The notes below the pieces were generated by a model. It was given only the letters and a program-made list of their open reading frames with translations, ran no database searches and was not told where the DNA came from. Positions 6,981 to 16,003 of a stretch of 64,000 bases of DNA are shown one piece after another. The translations under genes and the position numbers were made by a program. Numbering within the stretch: position 1 is the first letter of the stretch; the number at the start of each line of letters is the position of its first letter. The DNA is from Aphanothece sacrum FPU1 (GTDB lineage: Bacteria > Cyanobacteriota > Cyanobacteriia > Cyanobacteriales > Microcystaceae). The stretch covers positions 744,001 through 808,000 of the forward strand of contig NZ_BDQK01000013.1 of NCBI RefSeq assembly GCF_003864295.1, in the 5' to 3' direction.

Positions 6981-9209
6981 ATGTTAAACAAACCTAAAAA
7001 AGTTTGGAATCCATCAAACTGGGCCAGTTGGAAACCCTTCGGGTTAGGAAAACAATATCCTAATAATTATTGGGAATTGTTGCGGGCAATATGGGAAAAT
7101 AAAGATCAATTACCCTATGCCTGGGACATTCTTAATCAAGGAGTTTGTGACGGCTGCGCTTTGGGAACTACTGGCATGAAAGATTGGACAGTAGAAGGGT
7201 TGCATCTATGTAACGTCCGTTTGCGGTTATTGCGTCTCAATACTATGGCCGCCTTTGACCCTGCAAATTTAGCTGATATTAGTCAATTACGCGCTAAAAA
7301 TAGCCGTGAACTCAAAGAAATGGGCAGACTTCCTGTTCCTATGCGACGGGATAAGGGGGATAAAGGTTTTCGTCCTATTAGTTGGGAAGAAGCGTTAGAC
7401 TGTATTGCTAGTCATATTCGCGCTACAATGCCCGATCGCACCAGTTATTATCTTACCAGTCGAGGAACGGTTAATGAGACTTATTATGTGACCCAAAAAG
7501 CAGTTCGGGCCATGGGAACAAATAATATTGATAATGCGGCCCGTATTTGTCATTCTCCGAGTACCACTGGACTTAAAAGTAGTTTAGGAGTTGCGGCCAC
7601 TACTTGTTCTTATAAAGATTGGATAGGGACTGATTTATTAATATTTATTGGTTCTAATGTAGCAAATAATCAACCCGTTACGGTTAAATATCTTCATTGG
7701 GCAAAAAAAGCAGGAACCCGCATTGTTATGATTAATAGTTATCGAGAACCTGGAATGGAAAGATATTGGGTTCCGTCCATTCCTGAAAGTGCTTTATTTG
7801 GCACAAAATTTGCCGAGGATTGTTTTTTGGTAAATGTGGGAGGAGACATGGCTTTTCTTAATGGAACCCTGAAACATTTGCTAGAAAATAACTGGGTAGA
7901 TAACAACTTTATTGATAATAATACCACAGGATTTGAGAATCTTAAGAATACTATTAATAGTCAATCTTGGGAGAAATTAGAACAACTTTCAGGGTCTACT
8001 AAAGAGCAAATGTATGAGTTTGCTATCATGATTAAAGATGCTCAAAAAGCTGTTTTTGTCTGGAGTATGGGCATTACTCAACATCCTTGGGGTGAAGATA
8101 ATGTTAGGGCTATTATTAACTTAGCATTAACGAAAGGATTTGTCGGTCGAGAAGGTTGTGGATTAATGCCTATTCGTGGTCATTCTGGGGTACAAGGAGG
8201 GGCAGAAATGGGCTGTTATGCCACAGCTTTTCCTGGAGGAAAAGAGATTAATTCTGAAAATGCTGACTATTTAAGTCAAGTTTGGGGGTTTGATGTTCCC
8301 ACCAGTAAAGGGTTAATTACTTCAGAAATGATCGACGCAGCAGCAGAAAATAAATTGGATGTTTTATTCTCGGTTGGAGGTAATTTCTTAGATGTTTTAC
8401 CTGATCCAAATTATGTTAAAAATGCATTAAAACAGGTTCCATTAAGGGTTCATATGGATATCCTTTGTTCTCCTCAAATGTTATTAGAACCCCAAAAAAC
8501 TGTAATTTTATTACCCGCAATGACTCGTTATGAAATTCCCGGAGGGGTAACAGAAACTAATACAGAAAGACGGGTTATTTTTAGTCCTGAAATTCCTGGG
8601 CCTCGTATTGAGAATGCCCGATGTGAATGGGAGGTTTTCTTAGACTTAGCGAGACGGGTTAAACCTGAAATTCCTGATCAATTATTCTTTAATAATACCA
8701 CAGAAATTCGTCAAGAAATTGCTCAACTTATTCCCAATTATGCAGGAATTCAACATCTAAAAGAAGCAGGAGATCAGTTTCAATATGGGGGTTCTCATTT
8801 ATGTTTTGGTTGGCATTTTCCCACAGAGGATAAAAAAGCTAAGTTTACTGCTTTATTGCCCCCAGAAACTCAATTACCCGATGGTTATTTTGTGGTAACA
8901 ACAAGACGAGGTAAGCAATTTAATAGTATGATACAAGAGCGAAAAGATGCCATTACAGGGGCAATGAGAGAAGCCATTTTAATGAGTTCTATTGATGCAG
9001 AAAAATTGGGTTTAAAAGACGGCGATCGCGTATTATTAAAAAATGAATCAGGAGAATATGAAGGAACAGTTTATACGGCTGCTATCCTACCCGGAAACTT
9101 ACAAATTCATTGGCCAGAAGGTAATATTTTATTAGATAAAAAAGCGCGATCGCCTGTTGCGGGTATTCCTAATTATAATGGAATTGTTCAGTTAGAAAAG
9201 ATTCCCTAA
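6981..9209 (+). CDS. YdeP/FdhF-like molybdopterin oxidoreductase
   Basis: A 742-aa bis-MGD molybdenum enzyme of the formate dehydrogenase alpha-like family that includes E. coli YdeP (TIGR01701 type), not the cyanobacterial nitrate reductase NarB. The N-terminus has cysteines 56, 59 and 77 (GVCDGCALG...LHLCNVR), a partial iron-sulfur motif typical of this branch. NAARICHSPST gives Cys190-His191, the likely Mo ligand and its neighbour as in Cys-type formate dehydrogenases. The C-terminal part (from about residue 630) is the dinucleotide-binding domain. fdhD, the sulfurtransferase needed to activate such enzymes, lies downstream on the same strand. The substrate cannot be read from sequence. 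Cytoplasmic, with no Tat signal. Confidence 0.85.
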   Translation: MLNKPKKVWNPSNWASWKPFGLGKQYPNNYWELLRAIWENKDQLPYAWDILNQGVCDGCALGTTGMKDWTVEGLHLCNVRLRLLRLNTMAAFDPANLADISQLRAKNSRELKEMGRLPVPMRRDKGDKGFRPISWEEALDCIASHIRATMPDRTSYYLTSRGTVNETYYVTQKAVRAMGTNNIDNAARICHSPSTTGLKSSLGVAATTCSYKDWIGTDLLIFIGSNVANNQPVTVKYLHWAKKAGTRIVMINSYREPGMERYWVPSIPESALFGTKFAEDCFLVNVGGDMAFLNGTLKHLLENNWVDNNFIDNNTTGFENLKNTINSQSWEKLEQLSGSTKEQMYEFAIMIKDAQKAVFVWSMGITQHPWGEDNVRAIINLALTKGFVGREGCGLMPIRGHSGVQGGAEMGCYATAFPGGKEINSENADYLSQVWGFDVPTSKGLITSEMIDAAAENKLDVLFSVGGNFLDVLPDPNYVKNALKQVPLRVHMDILCSPQMLLEPQKTVILLPAMTRYEIPGGVTETNTERRVIFSPEIPGPRIENARCEWEVFLDLARRVKPEIPDQLFFNNTTEIRQEIAQLIPNYAGIQHLKEAGDQFQYGGSHLCFGWHFPTEDKKAKFTALLPPETQLPDGYFVVTTRRGKQFNSMIQERKDAITGAMREAILMSSIDAEKLGLKDGDRVLLKNESGEYEGTVYTAAILPGNLQIHWPEGNILLDKKARSPVAGIPNYNGIVQLEKIP

Positions 9210-9242
9210 TCTTAAAAAATATGTCTACCCTAAAAATAGCTA

Positions 9243-9584
9243 ATGGAAGCACAAGCAAAAGAAATTCGACTTTATATTACATCAGAGGGAAAAATTCCTT
9301 TTACCGACTGGTTAGAAGCCTTACCTGATCAACAAGCAAGAGGTAAAATTAAGGCAAGACTAAAGCGAGTTACTTTAGGAAATCTAGGAGATTACAAAAC
9401 AGTAGGTTTAGGAGTATGTGAACTTAGAATTAATTATGGTTCAGGTTATCGAATATATTTTAGAATAATAGGAAGCACAATTATCCTTCTTTTGTGTGGT
9501 GGAGATAAAAGCACCCAGACTAAAGATATTAACACAGCCCAACAATATTGGAGAGATTATGACAAGCGTACAAATATCAGCTAG
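9243..9584 (+). CDS. RelE/HigB-superfamily toxin (phage Gp49-like)
   Basis: 113 aa matching the addiction-module killer family (PF05973 type). It has the N-terminal EIRLYITSEGKIPFTDWLEAL strand-helix, a basic helix KIKARLKRV, then GVCELRINYGSGYRIYFR and a hydrophobic strand TIILLLCGGDKSTQ. These proteins are ribosome-dependent mRNA interferases. The toxin is encoded before the antitoxin, as is usual for HigBA-type pairs. It starts 33 nt after the oxidoreductase gene, so it may be co-transcribed with it. Confidence 0.88.
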   Translation: MEAQAKEIRLYITSEGKIPFTDWLEALPDQQARGKIKARLKRVTLGNLGDYKTVGLGVCELRINYGSGYRIYFRIIGSTIILLLCGGDKSTQTKDINTAQQYWRDYDKRTNIS

Positions 9585-9876
9585 TGACAGCTATCAAGAC
9601 TATTTAATTACATCTCTGAAAGTTCCAGAAGAAGCGGCCGGATATTTAGATGCTATTTTAGAAGAAGAAAACCCAGAACCAAATTTATTATTATCAGCTT
9701 TAGAAGATGTAGCTATAGCATTGGGTGAGGTAAAACTATCTTCAGAAAAGTCTAAATTACATCAACAAAAATTAAAAGATTTTTTACACAAACAAGAAAT
9801 TGAAGTTGTTTATGAGTTGAGTAGTTGGCTTAAAGTATTAGGATTAAAATTGACAGTAAAAGTTAGTGAAGATTAG
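9559..9876 (+). CDS. HigA-like antitoxin of the addiction module
   Basis: 105 aa, the probable antidote partner of the preceding toxin. The segment LLSALEDVAIALGEVKLSSEKSKL and the end LKVLGLKLTVKV follow the pattern of the putative addiction-module antidote family (TIGR02684 type, HTH), although the recognition helix looks diverged. ATG 9559 is chosen because GGAGAG lies just upstream and the start overlaps the toxin gene by 26 nt, which implies translational coupling. An in-frame start at 9496 would bury it further in the toxin gene. Confidence 0.8.
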   Translation: MTSVQISASDSYQDYLITSLKVPEEAAGYLDAILEEENPEPNLLLSALEDVAIALGEVKLSSEKSKLHQQKLKDFLHKQEIEVVYELSSWLKVLGLKLTVKVSED

Positions 9877-9895
9877 ATGAGCAATCTTATAAATT

Positions 9896-10744
9896 ATGTC
9901 TTTATTAATCATGAAAAATATACCAAAAAGTCAAAGTAAATCTAAAGTTTGGGTAGTAGAAAATGGTCAAATAAGATCACGTACTGATTTTTTGGTAACA
10001 GAAGAACCCTTAGAAATTCGTTTAGTTTCTCCTGCTCAAACTGTCGCAGTTACTATGCGAACACCAGGGGCAGATTTTGACTTAGTAGCAGGATTTTTGT
10101 ATAGTGAAGGTGTAATAATTTGTCAAGAAGATATTCAACAGATGAGTTATTGTGTTGACTCAGATATAGAGGCAGAACAAAACTACAATATTATTAAAGT
10201 TGAACTCAGAGAAGAACTAAAGCCAAATTTACCGTCATTAGAACGACATTTTTTTACCTCTAGTGCTTGTGGTGTTTGTGGAAAAACTAGCCTTGAAAGT
10301 TTAAAGATAAAGGGATGTATACCAGTTAATACTAATATTAAAATTACTTCAGAATTAATTCTACAACTGCCGACAAAACTTAAAGAAGCTCAAAATATTT
10401 TTACAAAAACAGGAGGGTTACACGCTGCCGCATTATTTGATATTGAAGGAAACTTATTAAAATTACGAGAAGATGTGGGACGACACAATGCTTTAGATAA
10501 ATTAATTGGTTCTGCTATTTTAAGTAAAGAAATGCCTCTAAATAATTGTATTGTGATGGTGAGTGGACGCTCTAGCTTTGAAATCTTACAAAAGTGTATT
10601 ATGGCTAAGATTCCTCTGTTATGTGCTGTGTCTGCACCGAGTAGTTTAGCCGTGACTTTAGCCCAAGAATTTAAAGTAACATTAATTGGATTTTTACGAG
10701 AAAATCGTTTTAATATTTATACAGAAGCAGAGCGAATTATCTGA
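9896..10744 (+). CDS. fdhD: Formate dehydrogenase accessory sulfurtransferase FdhD
   Basis: 282 aa. FdhD passes sulfur from a cysteine desulfurase to the Mo-bisMGD cofactor of formate dehydrogenase-type enzymes. The catalytic loop is seen as SSACGVCGKTS with Cys125 and Cys128. Other family blocks are TPGADFDLVAGFLYSEG, GGLHAAALFD, EDVGRHNALDK, and MVSGRSSFEILQK followed by PLLCAVSAPSSLAV. It starts 20 nt after the antitoxin, on the same strand as the YdeP-like enzyme, its likely client. ATG 9911 is an alternative start five codons in. Confidence 0.95.
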   Translation: MSLLIMKNIPKSQSKSKVWVVENGQIRSRTDFLVTEEPLEIRLVSPAQTVAVTMRTPGADFDLVAGFLYSEGVIICQEDIQQMSYCVDSDIEAEQNYNIIKVELREELKPNLPSLERHFFTSSACGVCGKTSLESLKIKGCIPVNTNIKITSELILQLPTKLKEAQNIFTKTGGLHAAALFDIEGNLLKLREDVGRHNALDKLIGSAILSKEMPLNNCIVMVSGRSSFEILQKCIMAKIPLLCAVSAPSSLAVTLAQEFKVTLIGFLRENRFNIYTEAERII

Positions 10745-10756
10745 AAACTTAAGAGT

Positions 10757-12049
10757 TTATTGAGGTTCAATAATTGATCCTATTAATAAAATAGTATCTG
10801 TTTTATTGTCTCGAATAGCAGAGATAAAGGGGCGATTTAAAACCATACTAAATTGATTTTTAGCAGAAAATAGAGGTTTTAATTTCAGATCAAGGGGATT
10901 AAATGAAGGAGAATTTGTGCCTGTTTCATTCATTTTTAATAAGGTTTTATGTTTAATTCCATCAATATAAGCAGGACGAGAACTTAAAGCAGAAAAATTA
11001 GCATCTGACTGTTTAAATATGGTTGATACTCCTAAAGATTTTAACGTATTTTTTAGATCAACTTCATATTCAATATGAAAACGGGGTATTTGGACTAAAC
11101 CTGTTTTTTTACTAAACTTATTTAACCATTTACTCCAGTTATTAACAGTTAATTGACCAATTATATCTTTGATAGTTTTATTGGGTTTAGGAAGAAACAG
11201 ATACAAACTAAACCGTCCATCACCATAGGGAATATTAACAGTTTGAAAAACTGAATTTTCCCAATATTTATATTGGCCTTGACGAGACATAAAAGGATAA
11301 ATTTTCTGATGGCCATTAGATAAATTAAACGGTTGATCAGTAGTCAAATTTTTGTCAAAATTAACCTGCCAATCCCCTTGAAAAGAAACAGCATTGATTA
11401 AAAATAAAGTATCATCATGACTCAGCTTATTCATAATATTCTGAATTTTGCCCTGAGTTTTATCTTGAACCCAACGATTAATAATCCCAAGAGATTCAGA
11501 ACTGGTAAAATTCAAATTAGTAATCTTAGTATCATAGTATTTTTGATTATCCTTAAGAAACTGATAACGAAAAGAAAACCCTTGTTTAGCCCAAACTGAA
11601 TTAGCCATCACTAATTCAACTTTATTATGATTAGTATTAATTTCTTTAAGTAAAGTTTGATTAGATTGATTTAAAGCATCAATATCTACCCCTTCAACGT
11701 CCAAAAGTGAGGCGATTTCTTGCTGAGTATTGCCCCTAGAACCATTGTAGAGAAGGGACACAGACAAGGCTATACTACTAGGAGAAATAAAAATATTTTC
11801 TCCCCCCCTAACTTTAGTTAAGGTCGAAAAGAGCTTAAAGCCAAATTCCGTCTGAGTATTCACCAATTGTCCCTGATTGAGAGATTTTTTGGGAAATAAC
11901 ACAGTAGGAGAAACTTCCTGGACAGCTTGAGCGTCTGGTAATATACTCAGAACGCGAGTCTTTGATAGGGGGAAAAACAAAGTCAACGAAAACAGACAAA
12001 GAAAGCCCATAGTTGCGGTTATAGCTTGTTGATTTCTCATCACCCTCAC
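10757..12049 (-). CDS. Serpin-family protein with an atypical reactive loop
   Basis: 430 aa with a hydrophobic N-terminal segment (residues about 10-28), so secreted or membrane-anchored. The serpin core is clear: NIFISPSSIALSVSLLYNGSRGNTQQEI, a shutter-like LINAVSFQGDWQVNFD, PFMSRQ, VNIPYGDGRFSLYLFLP, and a C-terminal NRPFISAIRDN then ILLIGSI. The hinge reads NETGTNSPSFNPLD (residues 374-387). Inhibitory serpins have small residues, mostly Ala, after GT, whereas here Pro381, Phe383 and Pro385 intervene. That would hinder loop insertion and suggests a non-inhibitory role. It converges with fdhD, 12 nt apart. Confidence 0.88.
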   Translation of the reverse strand: MRVMRNQQAITATMGFLCLFSLTLFFPLSKTRVLSILPDAQAVQEVSPTVLFPKKSLNQGQLVNTQTEFGFKLFSTLTKVRGGENIFISPSSIALSVSLLYNGSRGNTQQEIASLLDVEGVDIDALNQSNQTLLKEINTNHNKVELVMANSVWAKQGFSFRYQFLKDNQKYYDTKITNLNFTSSESLGIINRWVQDKTQGKIQNIMNKLSHDDTLFLINAVSFQGDWQVNFDKNLTTDQPFNLSNGHQKIYPFMSRQGQYKYWENSVFQTVNIPYGDGRFSLYLFLPKPNKTIKDIIGQLTVNNWSKWLNKFSKKTGLVQIPRFHIEYEVDLKNTLKSLGVSTIFKQSDANFSALSSRPAYIDGIKHKTLLKMNETGTNSPSFNPLDLKLKPLFSAKNQFSMVLNRPFISAIRDNKTDTILLIGSIIEPQ

Positions 12050-12283
12050 TCCTATTGATTAAACAGGTATGTTGACCAATGCTTAGAGAAAATACTCTAA
12101 AGCCTTGTCTGCGTTACCATTTGAGCAACGGTCAGTTTTTTTGTAGCCATTTGGGAGTTAACATGCTCCTTCTCAGAGGATATACTTGATCCCTCAATAT
12201 AAACCCTTAGAATTGTGAATAAATGATTATATCTATCAACGAAATGCCTAGCTCAAGGCAAGCAAAGGAGGTAAGCTAAGACG

Positions 12284-12961
12284 GTGAACATCGCAGTAAT
12301 TATGCAAAAGGGTGGGGTAGCCATGTGGCCCCTACTATTTCTCTCGGTATTATCATTAAGTACCATTATTGAGCGTTTTTGGTTCTGGGGCAGATTTTTA
12401 CTGAAACAAGGGCAGATTATCAGCCGAATTATGGATGCAGCCGCCCGTAATTGGGATTTAGCTCCAAAAATCGCTAAAGAATATAGTAATCATCCCCTGG
12501 GTAATTATCTTTATTCTCCTTTACGTTTAGTGAATGCAGATCCAGAGGTGTTTCATTTAGCTTTAGAATCAGCCGCAGATGATGAATTAGCCCTCATGCG
12601 ACGGGGAGACAAGGTATTAGAAGCGGTAATTGCCCTCTCTCCTTTGTTAGGATTATTGGGAACCGTATTAGGATTAATTACCTCCCTGAGTGATATTCAA
12701 CTAAGTGATTTGGGAACATCTTCGACAGCAGGTGTGACCCTAGGAATTTCGGAAGCACTGATCTCAACAGCCGCAGGATTAATTGTAGCTATCATTAGTT
12801 TGGCTTTTTACCGTGTCTTTCAATCTCTTTGGTTTAACCAAGTTAGAGTATTTCGTAAAACGGGTAACGAATTAGAGCTAATTTATCGTCAACGGTGGCT
12901 CGAAGAAGAAGATTATCCCCCAGCAAATCCGGTGAATCAGGACTTTAAATACGATGAATAA
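12284..12961 (+). CDS. exbB: MotA/TolQ/ExbB proton channel protein
   Basis: 225 aa. Inner-membrane proton channel subunit that powers TonB-dependent transport or Tol function together with ExbD. One span lies near the N-terminus ([21 protein letters not shown]). A conserved block [21 protein letters not shown] and a third span [20 protein letters not shown] follow. The start is GTG 12284, supported by AGGAGGT 11 nt upstream. It pairs with exbD 59 nt downstream. Confidence 0.93.
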   Translation: MNIAVIMQKGGVAMWPLLFLSVLSLSTIIERFWFWGRFLLKQGQIISRIMDAAARNWDLAPKIAKEYSNHPLGNYLYSPLRLVNADPEVFHLALESAADDELALMRRGDKVLEAVIALSPLLGLLGTVLGLITSLSDIQLSDLGTSSTAGVTLGISEALISTAAGLIVAIISLAFYRVFQSLWFNQVRVFRKTGNELELIYRQRWLEEEDYPPANPVNQDFKYDE

Positions 12962-13020
12962 AGAATTAAACTTTACTCAGAACGACTAACTATTACTTTC
13001 GTAATCTTGAGGGATTAAAG

Positions 13021-13704
13021 GTGGCCATGACACAGACAACAATAAAAAAAAGATTACCTCGTAAAACCAGATCTCAAATTCATGTTCGTCCCTTAAAATT
13101 GGGACAGGGTATACCCGTCGAACAAGAGGTACGCATTGAAATTGTTCCGTTAATAGACGTTATTTTTTGTATTTTGACCTTCTTTATCTTAGGGGCAGTA
13201 GGTCTATCCCGTCAGCAAGCCATGGAATTAGAACTACCTAAAGCAGGTAGTGGTTCCCCCCAAATGCGGGAAATGTTGGTGGTGAGTCTTGATGATTTTA
13301 GTCAAGTTTATGTCGAAAAACAACTGGTAAACCGCAATCAGTTATTTGATGCCATAAAAAACTATCACCAATTTAATCCTAATGGTGTAATGGTGCTTCA
13401 TGCTTCGAGAAATGCCAGTTATAACGACGTGATTCAAGTCCTTGATATGCTTAAACAAGTTGGGGGCGATCGCGTGGCTTTAGCGACATTACCCGGCGAA
13501 TCTAACCCTGGAAACAACTGGAGTAATCCTACAGCAAATCCCTTACCATCAGAGAGTGGTTTACCTGGAACTGTTCCCAATGGTTTCCCTCAGACTATAC
13601 CATCCAACCAATCTCAAGGATTTGGTACTATACCCACTACCCCGCCTAATTCGACCCTACCTGGTGTTCCTACTACACCTCCAAGCACACCACCGACTAA
13701 TTAA
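13021..13704 (+). CDS. exbD: Biopolymer transport protein ExbD/TolR
   Basis: 227 aa. Single-span partner of ExbB. The membrane segment VPLIDVIFCILTFFILGAVG contains the Asp that carries protons in this family. A periplasmic domain (LVVSLDDFSQVYVE...NYHQFNPNGVMVLHA) follows, then a tail of about 65 residues rich in Pro, Ser, Thr and Gly (SNPGNNWSNPTANP onward) that is probably a disordered linker through the cell wall. Start GTG 13021, or ATG two codons later. Confidence 0.93.
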   Translation: MAMTQTTIKKRLPRKTRSQIHVRPLKLGQGIPVEQEVRIEIVPLIDVIFCILTFFILGAVGLSRQQAMELELPKAGSGSPQMREMLVVSLDDFSQVYVEKQLVNRNQLFDAIKNYHQFNPNGVMVLHASRNASYNDVIQVLDMLKQVGGDRVALATLPGESNPGNNWSNPTANPLPSESGLPGTVPNGFPQTIPSNQSQGFGTIPTTPPNSTLPGVPTTPPSTPPTN

Positions 13705-13706
13705 GT

Positions 13707-13790
13707 GACACTCCTCCCGACGCTCACCGCAAGCGGGACAGCGCGGGCTTCCCTACCTCACAGTAGGACGTTACTGTTGGCTGGCTTTTT
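13707..13790. other. Solo IS200/IS605-like end (relic), possible terminator
   Basis: Just after the exbD stop, GACACTC is followed by a two-level hairpin: outer CCCG/CGGG and CGCT/AGCG, inner CCGC/GCGG (13716-13747). The left end of the IS200/IS605 element (31817-31854) has the same GACACTC followed by CGCT-ACCGC in its hairpin. No transposase is nearby, so this looks like a leftover end. A T-run at 13787-13791 follows GGCTGG, so it may also act as a terminator. Confidence 0.4.
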
Positions 13791-13820
13791 TGTCAATTTT
13801 CTTAGATAGTTTTGATGAGG

Positions 13821-14228
13821 TTAGAAAGTGCGACGACGAGCGAGTAATTGCTCTTCTAAGGCAGCAATTCGATTATAGGCGGCGGTTAGTTGCGCAGTAA
13901 GTCGCCGTACTTGAATATCTGTGGTTAGAATCACTTCTCCCTCTGTCGTAACTAGGGTATCGCTGGCCCGATCATCGACTAGAATGTCTTTATGTTCCAT
14001 CACCGACTTCAAATGTCCATGAGTGGGTAAGGCAGTAGGCTTCGGTAAAGCATTCTGATGAGACATGGTTGCCACAGAATATCTTCGGTTAGTCATCATC
14101 GGGTCATATTGTCCACTTGACCCTACTATCTGTTTAGTAAGCTGCTCAACAATATGATGGAGTTGATCTACTTTATGATTGATCTCATTAATTTGGTGCT
14201 GTAGTCCATCCATAGGATTGCCCATCAT
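13821..14228 (-). CDS. Small coiled-coil protein of unknown function
   Basis: 135 aa, not recognised. Two heptad-like helices, residues 7-37 (LQHQINEINHKVDQLHHIVEQL) and 103-130 (QVRRLTAQLTAAYNRIAALEEQL), flank a polar, probably disordered middle that contains a VDDRASDTLVTTEGEVILT segment. It has no signal peptide. It starts with Met-Met at 14228. It converges on exbB/exbD and diverges from the solute-binding protein gene. The composition suggests a self-assembling or scaffold protein, but no function can be assigned. Confidence 0.65.
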   Translation of the reverse strand: MMGNPMDGLQHQINEINHKVDQLHHIVEQLTKQIVGSSGQYDPMMTNRRYSVATMSHQNALPKPTALPTHGHLKSVMEHKDILVDDRASDTLVTTEGEVILTTDIQVRRLTAQLTAAYNRIAALEEQLLARRRTF

Positions 14229-14396
14229 TGAAAACTTTTATATCTTTTATCCTAAAAGGAAGTGAGAAGATAGGTTACAGAATGCTGATTGATTTAACGA
14301 TTACTTCACTACTCTTCATTAAATGATAAAGTTCTACTCTTTTTGTTAAGCTTTTTTATAAAGAAGTTAACCGTCAATTTTGATACAATAATATTC

Positions 14397-15560
14397 ATGT
14401 TTAACCGTCGTTCTTTTCTTCTTAGTCTAGGAACAATTGCACTAAATCAACTATTATCGGGGTGTGGCGATAGTGAGAATGGATTAGATATCTTATTGCT
14501 TAAAGGTTCAATTCCGCCTCAGCTTTTAAGACTATTCCGTCAACAACTCTCGAAGACACAAACCCTATCCCTGAAACCTCTAGCAAACTTAAAAGAGTTA
14601 TTTAAACTTCTAGAAACTTGGCATGATAAAGATGCTCAAAATTCAGGTTTTTTGCCTTATCTTCCTTTAGTTAATCCTCAACCCCCTCCTGTTAGTGATT
14701 TACTGACTTTAGGTGATAGTTGGTTAACTCAAGCAATTCAAGGGCAATTAATTCAACCGTTTGAGATAAGTGAAATTCCTGGTTGGGAAAAATTACCACC
14801 CCGTTGGCAGGCTTTAGTTAGACGAGATAATAAGGGAAAAATTGCAGATGATGGACAAATTTGGGGTGTTCCTTATCGTTGGGGAACGACATTAATTGTT
14901 TATGATGAAAATCAGTTTCAAAAGTTAGGATGGACTCCTACAGATTGGTCAGATTTATGGCGCGAAGAATTACGAGATCGCCTTGCTATAATTGATCAAC
15001 CTAGAGAAGTAATTGGCTTAACTTTAAAAAAATTAGGACAGTCTTATAATACTCCTAATTTAAGAGATATTTCTGAGTTAAAATCTCAACTATTCGCCTT
15101 ACAAAGACAGGTTAAATATTATAGTAATAAACACTATTTACAACCTTTACTTGTAGAAGATGTTTGGTTAAGTGTCGGATGGTCAACTGATATTCTTCCT
15201 TTACTTGCTAATAATCGGAATCTTAAAGCGGTGATTCCCCAATCAGGAACTGCTATTTGGTCAGACTTATGGGTAAAACCTAGCCTGAAAACTAAAGAAT
15301 CTCAATTATCTGATGTAGCTAAAAAATGGATTGAGTTTTGCTGGCAAACTAAATCGGTTAATTTAATTAGTCTATTTACTGATGGTACTTCACCAATGAT
15401 TTATCAGACCCCAGAAAAAGATATAGAAAAAGAAATTAAAAATAATCCGCTTCTTTTTATTAATCAAGAAATTAGCAAAAAATCAGAGTTTCTTTATCCT
15501 TTATCAAAAGAAAGTCAACAGCAATATGAAAACCTTTGGAAAGAGATGAGAAATAGTTAA
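14397..15560 (+). CDS. Extracellular solute-binding lipoprotein (PotD/spermidine-type fold)
   Basis: 387 aa from ATG 14397. An earlier start at 14343 only adds 18 residues before the signal peptide. The N-terminus is a lipoprotein signal ([22 protein letters not shown]) with a Tat-like RR. The body fits the family 1/polyamine-type binding fold: [49 protein letters not shown], and [11 protein letters not shown]. No permease or ATPase is adjacent, so the transporter partner must be elsewhere. The ligand is unknown. The gene is followed 10 nt later by yidD. Confidence 0.8.
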   Translation: MFNRRSFLLSLGTIALNQLLSGCGDSENGLDILLLKGSIPPQLLRLFRQQLSKTQTLSLKPLANLKELFKLLETWHDKDAQNSGFLPYLPLVNPQPPPVSDLLTLGDSWLTQAIQGQLIQPFEISEIPGWEKLPPRWQALVRRDNKGKIADDGQIWGVPYRWGTTLIVYDENQFQKLGWTPTDWSDLWREELRDRLAIIDQPREVIGLTLKKLGQSYNTPNLRDISELKSQLFALQRQVKYYSNKHYLQPLLVEDVWLSVGWSTDILPLLANNRNLKAVIPQSGTAIWSDLWVKPSLKTKESQLSDVAKKWIEFCWQTKSVNLISLFTDGTSPMIYQTPEKDIEKEIKNNPLLFINQEISKKSEFLYPLSKESQQQYENLWKEMRNS

Positions 15561-15570
15561 AAATATCACC

Positions 15571-15801
15571 ATGAAAACTTTATTTATTTGGCTAATTAAG
15601 GGATATAGAAACTTAATTTCTCCACTATTTCCTCCTAGTTGTCGTTTTCAACCTACTTGCTCTCAATATACCCTAGAAGCTATTGAAAGATTTGGAGTAG
15701 TTAAAGGTAGTTGGTTAGGAATTAAACGTATTTTACGCTGTCATCCCTTTCATCCAGGGGGTTATGACCCTGTTCCTCCTTTAAATCGGGATAAATTATG
15801 A
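15571..15801 (+). CDS. yidD: Membrane protein insertion efficiency factor YidD
   Basis: 76 aa, a full-length YidD. It has the family pattern [23 protein letters not shown], then [22 protein letters not shown], with the conserved cysteines in CRF, CSQY and RCHPF. It is a membrane-associated protein that assists YidC-dependent insertion. It is 10 nt from the preceding lipoprotein gene, so the two are likely co-transcribed. Confidence 0.95.
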   Translation: MKTLFIWLIKGYRNLISPLFPPSCRFQPTCSQYTLEAIERFGVVKGSWLGIKRILRCHPFHPGGYDPVPPLNRDKL

Positions 15802-15856
15802 ATTATGTTGCTAAACCTTAGTTGTTATTATTATAGAAGCCATAAAAATAAAAAAA

Positions 15857-15883
15857 TAGGGGTGAACGGCCGTTGACCCCTAC
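15857..15883. repeat. Palindromic repeat B, copy 1
   Basis: A near-perfect palindrome centred on GGCC (TAGGGGTGAACGG and its complement, one mismatch) 55 nt after the yidD stop. The copies at 22087-22114 and 43089-43114 also lie just downstream of genes. It may double as a terminator hairpin. Confidence 0.7.
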
Positions 15884-16003
15884 AACTGGGTTGGCTGTAC
15901 ATAAAACTTGTGCCACCTTAAATGTTCACAAAGGGGCCTTTTACAAGAAACCGACAAAAATGGTTAAGATAGACAATAGGCGACCCAATCTCCACTGCGA
16001 TTC

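Noticed and set aside
6981-9209. Cyanobacterial nitrate reductase NarB
   Set aside because: The N-terminal cysteines and overall motifs fit YdeP/FdhF-like enzymes, and fdhD accompanies it. NarB's typical [4Fe-4S] N-terminal pattern is absent.
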